DNA of 64,000 bases from Periplaneta americana (taxonomy: Eukaryota > Arthropoda > Insecta > Blattodea > Blattidae), in the NCBI RefSeq assembly GCF_040183065.1, contig NC_091121.1:61102287-61166286 (forward strand), read 5' to 3'. Positions 15,001-24,000 of the stretch are shown here, piece after piece. The translations under genes and the position numbers were made by a program. The stretch's first letter is position 1; each line of letters begins with the position of its first letter. The notes under the pieces are model-generated. The model saw nothing but the letters and a program-made list of their open reading frames with translations. It did no database searches and had not been told where the DNA came from.

Positions 15001-18000
15001 CTAGAAATTGAATGTAATATTTAACCATTCAGACACTATATATTACAAACGGATCTAAAAATGCATTTAAAATTGCAAGCCTCATCCAGATCTCAGATGT
15101 TCTTCAAACTGTCAGATGATATCCTGTGTAATTTATATAAAATAAAAAAAGAAGAAATACCAATCTATATCACAGACACACTCATTGCTAAAACTCCAGT
15201 TGTGAACGAAATTCCTCCATGGAAATGGGTGATTCCATAACATAGCATACAAATTCCAGGAAATCATTCCAAAAATGATCCTCCATACATTCTTAAGTTA
15301 GATTCCATGGAACTACTCTGCAGTACTTATAAGGATCACCTTCAAATTTATACAGATGGATCTCTAAATACTAATAATGGGACATCAGGAGCAGGGTATT
15401 ATATTCCAAAATATCAAGAAAGTTATTTCATACCATGTTCATCCTCCTCCAGTCTTGACATTGAATTGCTAGCTATTGATGCTGCTCTTCGGTGTGTTAC
15501 TCAAATTTCTGAAAAATCTATTTGCATACTTACCGATTCCAAGGGGGCTATATTTAATATAATTAAATATGTACCAAACCTATATGCACATATAATTATT
15601 CCAATTCAGAAACAACTAAGTAAACTAAAAGAACTCCAAAAGGAAATAACATTTCATTGGATACCTAGTCAATGTGGTATACCTGGAAACGAGAAAGTCG
15701 ATAGTATTGCAAAACAGGCAACATATTTGCAACCAAGACCTCTTCAAGTGATATCTCTATCCAATGCTTTTGCTTCAGTAAAGTCTCATTTTACAAACCT
15801 ATGGATCAACAACTGGCTCTCTTCTGACAAAGGAAAGATTTTACAGTCTGTAAAAAAGAAACCAAATGACCTGGAAATGTACAAAAACTTGCCCAGACAT
15901 ATTCAAACATTTTAAGAAGAGCCAGAACAGGTCACACTGTCACTCAATTGTACCTACACCGATTTCACATTTCTGATAATCCTACTTGTCTGTGGTGTAA
16001 TAATCATGATGAAGATCTGGAACACATTCTTCTATACTGTCCATCCATAAACCACAAAAGAAGTAAATTAAAATCATTAGTACCAGTTGCAAAAGACACA
16101 GCCCTGCAGTATATATTGACTACAACCCCACCTCTGGCTACTAGCAACAGGCATCTATAATGAACACTGATCAAAATACCCCTCATTTCTCGTGAAAAAC
16201 AACAACTGAATAGACTACAGTGGACTATAGTGGACTTTATGTTGTCAGCAAACAGCTGGATACATTAAGAAGATTGATTTTGCTACTAATGTAACCCCTC
16301 CTGTTCTATAAAGACTAGTGACATTCCAAATACCAAATCTCACAACCTTATTCCTCTTTGCTTTGGTCGCACTAAAGAATCAGGGCCATACTGCAGAAAA
16401 GATGAATGCATAAAATCCATAACCCCATTGAGAATTAAACCTGTGACATTCAGGTTTGCAGTGGCAATACTTAACAATACATACCTTGTGTAAATTATTG
16501 GAAACATCATATAATTCCCGTGCATCTGGATGGAATATGCCAAAAATACGGCCTTGACTAAAGCCTAATTTCATATCTTTTATCAACATTCGTATTAACC
16601 ATTTTTGTTCAGCAGCACTCATTGAAGTCAACATTGCTACAAGTTCAGCATCAACACCTCCTGCAATGAAATAACATCATGAACACGTTTAATTCTTAAT
16701 CCTTTATATAGGAACACGACATTTTTTCTATTCCTATTAAAATAAACACACATACAGTTGCACAATTTCATACTAGTCTCAAACCAGGGGCGGATGCAAG
16801 GGGGAGGGGATTAAGGGGATATATCCCCTCCCAAAATTTTGAGAAAAATACGAAACAAGAAATAAAAATAATATTAATTTTAATTCGTGAATGTACATAG
16901 GAATTAGAGAGTTTTCCACGTAAATTCTCTTTGCTAAAGTGTTAAATTCCAAGAACTGCAGAAAGACAAACACAGCATTCTTACTTCAAGACAGAGAGTC
17001 ATGAAGAGTATTTTAGGCTTTTTAATTTTCCTTCTCTTCTTAGACTATTTCAATGGTCAGCTCAAGGACAGGTTTTTAAATCATAAGGGAATCCTAAAGT
17101 CCATAGAAACTTTTCTGCCTAAAAACATAGTGCGAGCATCAGATGAAGATTTAGAATCTGCTGTTGAGGCTATAGTAAATCAGTGGCCCACCAGATGCAA
17201 CACCAGAGTTTTTCTTCAATGAATTGAAGATGTGGAGAAGAAATTTCCTTGATCAGAAAAATCTTCACCTAATACCTACTGACTTTATATCATCTTTGAA
17301 CAGGTGCAACGAAATTATTTTTCCCTGCACTCGCAAGGCGCTGAAACTTTTCTGCACATTGCCTGTAACTACAGCAACACCAGAACGGTCGTTCTCAACA
17401 TTGCAGTATTTGAAGACTTACTTGAGGAGCATGATGGGAGCAGACAGATTAAATGGACTGGCCTTGATGTGTATGCATAAAAATGTAGAAGTAAAAGCTC
17501 ATGAAGTACTGGATGAAATGTCTAAGAAGCCTCGTCGCCTTCTTCTGCAAATGTCATTCTGTCATTGTTTTTGTATTGCAGTCATTGTAAATGTTAAAAT
17601 TAAAAAATTATGGTGTATTTAACAATGCTCGCAATTGCCGAGGTTATATCAGTGTCCCCGGTGTGCCATAATTTTTTCCCTCAGGACTTCTTTTACATGC
17701 CAGTAAATCAACTGATATGAGGCCTGTCGCATTTTAACACACTTAAATGCCATTGAGCTGGGTTGGAGTAGAACCCGCAATTTCGAGCACAGAAGGCTAT
17801 ACCGACTACGCTACTCAGGCCAACTTGTAAATGTTTGTGACTCGGAAACAAATTGTGAGTATATAAACTTATTTCTCATTACCCCATTTTTACTATCTCC
17901 TCAAATCCCTCCCCCCAAAAAAAAATACTGCGTCCGCCTCTGTCTCAAACATCATACAGGTATTTTACACCACAAAAACTTAATACTTCATACTAATAAC

Positions 18001-21000
18001 GTACAATACGTTTATGCAGTACAAAACGCGAACTTTTATTAATTTAACATAAAATGTTGAATTTACCATAATATTTAACATATTATGAGAATGTTAGAAA
18101 TTTAATTTTTCAGTCGTTGACTTTACTACATTATATATTTTGTTAGGTGTTAACCTTTACATAATAAATTGTGTGATGTATTACATAATAAATTGTGTGA
18201 TGTATCACACAATTTATTACGTAAAGGTTAACACCTAACAAAATATATAATGTAGTAAAGTCAACGACTGAAAAATTAAATTTCTAACATATTCACAGAC
18301 TTTTCTGAAAATTACGCAAAATGAATTGCAAAATATTATGAGAAACTTAATATTAATAAATTTAGAATAAATTATTGTTATTGCTGTTAATAAATGGTTT
18401 GAACTTAGTTTACACCTTATAAAAATTGATGCAGATTAAAATTATATTACTGGGATGCAAGACGGCATCCAAAGCCAAGAGCATTAGCAAACAACAACAG
18501 TCCTCAAGTTCCAGCAGAGTTCAGATAGATTCTCTTATTACTGTTTTCTTAGGTCCAGTCACCTATAGTGAAAAAAGTGTTCTTGTTTGCTGGGAAGCTG
18601 TCACTGTACAAGATTCATCTCTTTATTGTAGCAATTCTCATCCTTTACAGATGCTCATCAAGTCAATTATGAAAAGTGTCCAATAGAAGATAGAGAAAAA
18701 CATATTTTTTAATAATGGAATTTAGAAATTAGATTAATAGGAAACGCTTCTAAATTTTACTCTGTACAGTCAGTAATTATTGATATCAGTAGATGTTTTT
18801 CAGATATTGGTAGACCACAAGTGACACCCACGAATTCCCTTTACTCTCAATGTAACAGAGCTGAGAGGCGAGGTTTGAGTCGGGATGTTGTTTCTCATTG
18901 ACATGAAGGCTCAGATACTTTGTCTATTGTGCAATCTTCATGACGAAATGAATCAGAATCATCTTCAGTGATGTCCAGCCATTTTGGAGAGCAATAGAGT
19001 TAATGGCTTTACAGCCAAGAACTCAGAATTAGTTAACAATGACGACAACAACAAGATATCTATGCCTAAGCATGTCTTACCAACCCCTACAAGATTTCAC
19101 GACTAGTAGTTAACACCAAAGAAAATTAAACAAAGAATGGCTGAACCCCCATTCTTGAAACACTGCATTTGTCTCTCTCATTCTGTGATGGGTCATTAAA
19201 TGATCTTTCAACAGAAATACTGTTACAAGTTAAGGAATATTTATTTTGATAAAACAGATGGTATCCCGAAAAATTTATAAAATTTCTGTCACAGAACACT
19301 AGCCTACAATACAGTACCACAAGATGTGGTAGTTATACCTTCTAGCGACACTTTGGTGCATGAAGAACTTATGACGGTTCTTTAAGCACTAAATCATATT
19401 TATGTTAGTAAAGTAAAAGAAACTATAGTCGTGACGCTGTTATTTCTGGCGTGACTCCGCCTCTTTGCTTACGTCTTAGAAAGTGAAGGCTCTATAAAGT
19501 CTAGGTAGGTAGTATCGTTCGCCATTTTTGTTCTTTCGTTGCCGAGCTACCAGGGATCTATTTGCCACACCGTTAAACATTATCATGTCGTAGCTCCTAT
19601 GATAATAAATCAAATGCACTGTAATTCAGCAAATAATTGAGTGGCAAATAACGTCCTCATGGGCTTTCTGCGAACGGCAACGAAAGAACCAAAATGGCGG
19701 GCGATTATATTAAGTATTTATCGAGCCTTCTTTATCTTCATCAGCAAATCATAAGACGCACACGTTTAAATGTAGCCGACCTGTAACGTGATTGGCTGCT
19801 GGAAATAAGAGCGACGGGACTATAGTGAACTGCCAATGCTCTTCATACAGCTAGAATAATGTCACCCACATGAAGAATGACAGTTATCATTATAGGCCTC
19901 ATATAATGCAATAAGTAACTGCCTACTACGTGAATAAATGAATAAATAAATACACAATTCCCGAGGTCCCAAATAACTTACAGGTTATATTAAGTGCTCA
20001 TTTATAGCATCCCCCAATTTTACAACCGTGAGCCCGAACTGTTCTTCAAGACATAAAATTACTGCCCATTCCCTCTTTTCATTATCGCTTTTATAAAAAT
20101 TCATACTTGGATCATGAGCTGCATGTTTCATGGCCACATTATCGAGATGCATATTGACTTGTTTCACAGTTAAACTTCCTCCTTCAGGACAACGGCTTTT
20201 CAAAATCCAGAATGCAACTTCTGCAAAATCACCAGCAAGATTTCCTGCAGTTTTAGGTGCCCTGAAGAATAAAAGAAATGTTAAAAATATTTATTTCAAT
20301 CACTCATTTAGAATAAATATTTACTGAAGAGGCAAATTCTAAAACTAAATTTAAGAGTAGATTATAGGAAATTATGTAGATTGCTAAAACAAAGAAACCT
20401 GAAGAAATTACAGAATTTTTAAGCTTAAAACATAAGGAATAGCTAAGATACATAATAATATATGTTTTATAGTAAATATTTTGTTAAGGTTAATAGTTAC
20501 CGGAAAACAGAAATATGACAGGACTATCATTAATGGATGATATATAAAGTGTATATGATTTGATGACAATAAATGTTCATAAAAACAAACTTTCACACAT
20601 TTAGAATAAAAATACAAAGCTTAGAAATAAGATAGCCAAAAAGTACAACTTTTTAAGTGACTTTACATGCTTCATACAATAAAACAATAAAGTATTTCCG
20701 GTTGATATTTGCCTGAAGTTCAGTAGTTTCGTTGCATCATGCCCATCCTTTGGCAAACCCAGAACACGGATGTATATCTTGGCCAGATTGTGTTCTTTCA
20801 CGCCATATGCACCACGTTCTCGGTCCAGCTGTGGCAGAAGCAATCTCAGAATTGGATAAAAGCTGTCATCCTACAGAATAAGAAAATTTGGTATTTTAAG
20901 AAATTATTTACAGATCTATCTGTAATTTATTATATTTACAAAAATCACATAAGAATTTTCTGGTTAATGCTTCATAACATGACTTTTATAAAGACTGTAA

Positions 21001-24000
21001 CTGATGATAATGTAATAAAAAGTAAGTTTCATGAAAATAATACATTCTTTCTCAATTTACGTTTATACAGTGACTAATATAACCTACTTTATAAGGAATG
21101 AACACACGTCAGTCAAAGAAATTACTGTTGCCAAATTTCAATATATCATATGAAACCTGGTACAGAAATATCAGTGCACTTGGCTTCAATACACTTACAG
21201 GATGACTGACGATCAAATATCAAAATTATTCTTCATTAGAGACCAACAGACAGTGATACCACAGACAACACAAAAGGAGACATAGGGAACACGGAAGTTT
21301 GTTTTATTGGACACATTAATTTCGAGATCTTACAGTGGATATTCCTGTAATACCATATACATTGAAAGAACTGAGAGACAATATAAGAAGGGAAATTGCA
21401 GCAATTTAAGAAGAAGAAATAATGCGCATTAAGACAAATTTTCTTAAAAGATGTGAGATATGTGTGGTGGCACAAGAACATTTCCAACATCATGTATGAC
21501 AAAGGTAAGTGGTTATTGTAACTGTAATCTGCATGAGCAATCTATGCACTTGATCTAAGGGGCTATGAATATCCGGCTCTGCTGGCAAACAGCATGCTTC
21601 CAGCCACCACATGTGGCCGCGAACATCTATTTGAAAATGCTGTACTAATATAAATAGTTCGACATATCATTTTAAGGAATAATTATGGACACAAATTTGT
21701 GTATAAATCAAGACAAGCAAGATAGGTATAATACAAAAATTAGATACGGTAGTTAAAACTTCATAGATTCATATTCCAACATAAATATAGCTAGAAATTT
21801 AACATTTTCAGAGAAGTATTTTATTTTGTTTTCTTTCTTTACATGACTTAAAATTAGCATACTTTTTGCTTATTATACGTAGAAGATATAATTTATTATT
21901 TAAAACTCTATTGTGGGTCCCTATCACCACGGCATGGCGCGTCCTCAGGTTGTGGATCGAGGAGACAGCCTCCAGATATGGAAGGTAGCTGTGAATATAT
22001 TGAATAAGCAGTCGTGGACAGCCGATGAGGGGTGGTTCTCCAGCTTGGGGGTTGGGCGAAGGGCTAACAATCCATCACCGTAAAAAACAGCTTGTTACGA
22101 ATCCTTCAAATAAGAACAGTTATATTACCGGTTGTTTTTTATGGTTGTGAAACTTGGACTCTCACTTTGAGAGAAGAACATAAGTTAAGGGTGTTTGAGA
22201 ATAAGGTGCTTAGGAAAATATTTGGGGCTAAGAGGGATGAAGTTACAGGAGAATGGAGAAAGTTGCACAACACAGAACTGCACGCACTGTATTCTTCACC
22301 TGATATAATTAGGAACATTAAATCCAGACATTTGAGATGGGCAGGGCATGTAGCACGTATGGGCGAATCCAGAAATGCATATAGAGTGTTAGTTGGGAGG
22401 CCGGAGGGAAGAAGATAATATTAAAATGGATTTGAGGGAGATGGGATATGATGATAGAGAATGGATTAATCTATCTCAGGATAGGGACCAATGGCGGGCT
22501 TATGTGAGGGCGGCAATGAGCCTCCGGGTTCCTTAAAAGCCAGTAAGTAAGTAAGTAAGTAAGTAAGTACAGTAAGTCTGTAGGTAATGATGTGAGAAGG
22601 AAAATTTTCTGTTTAATCAAATGATTGCTTTCTTCTTCTTCTTTAGTGCTCCCCTTTGCTCCATCTTTTGTGAATTATTGCTTTCTTCTCTCTTTTACTT
22701 ACAGCCTCAAGAGCTGCACATGTATTGTTCACGCAATATCCTCATTAGCCACCAGCTTACCAAACTTAGGTCATAAGTCGTCTAACTTTTGATGGCTATG
22801 TCAATAATGATTACAAAGCAAACGCCATTCTCATGTGTCCTTTACTATAACACAGATACTGATTAAGAAACAAGTGCTGATGAATATAATTTTCTGAGAA
22901 CTTACCTGATCTTATCTAAACATTCACAACACTGTCTGTTTCACATGGAACTGATTCATGCCTATTAGTTTAAAATACAGTCGACTCCCGATAATTCGCG
23001 ATCATTTGGAGGGGGGACGAAGTAACGTTATCATTACCGTTTTTACTCGATTTACACTCTCTCCCTCCTCTCAAATATCTCTGCTCTATTCTCCCTCCCC
23101 ACTCCAACATATTTTGAACAGCATTTCCAACTGTAGCATAATTGAAAATCTTCCAGGAAAAAGGATGTAATATCAAATTAATGAAATATGTGACAGGTGG
23201 AAAAAGTAACAATAAATTAGTGCATCCTATAGCTGAATAAACTTGTATCCTTGATTAGTCAAGTGGTTCTATTAGTAAATATAAGCCTAAGGAAGTATGC
23301 CCCTGAAATTATTTTCTTCTCTTCTGAAACGTGTATTAACAGATTTGTTGGTTACACCCTTATTCCGAGTAAGTCTTCAATTATGCTATGCATAGCTAGG
23401 GTTACCAGATGTCCCGATATAGTGGGGCATTCCCGATTCACAGGAAATTTTCCCATGTCCCGCTCATACTCGTTGTGGGATGCAGAATGTTATCCTTTTT
23501 GAGATATAATCCATTCCTAAGCAGAATTGAAAATTCGCGCACACTGCGAAGCAAAATAATGCATCAGGCAATCAGACTTGAGGGGTATGCAGATTTAAGA
23601 GAATACTCTTCTATCACTTTAAGTTTGTATTTTGATATTGATATGTTAATGTAAATGTAAAGGTTTTCCTCAAATGCAAGGCGAATCCCAGGTAATTTAT
23701 GGTGAATCCTCGGCCTCATCTCGCCAAATACCATCTCGATCCCACTATCACCAAATCCATTGACGCTAAATAATCGAGTAGTTGATATAGCGTCGTTAAA
23801 TATCGAACTAAAAATATTTTTTGTTTTTAATATTAAATTATTACAGTAAATGGCACAGTATTGTAAATTAGAACAAATGTGATGATTCATTAAAATGTTG
23901 AAAAAGTAATTCTTTAATCATATATATATATAGGCTGCACTGTATTAATTATTATTAAATCGCCAGTATATCAACCGTGCTAAAATGTCCCTCTCTTATT

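Larger units (their letters stand above)
16785..17942 (+). mobile_element. hAT element with 14-bp ends and 8-bp duplication
   Basis: Ends CAGGGGCGGATGCA and TGCGTCCGCCTCTG are inverted with two mismatches; flanks are identical TCTCAAAC (16,777-16,784; 17,943-17,950). It encodes a transposase fossil and hosts a nested SINE. Boundaries are therefore certain to the base. Inserted in LIG4 intron 3. Confidence 0.92.

Noticed and set aside
20739..21077. 112-codon plus-strand frame overlapping LIG4 exon 2
   Set aside because: It is the antisense of a well-supported exon and continues into intron.
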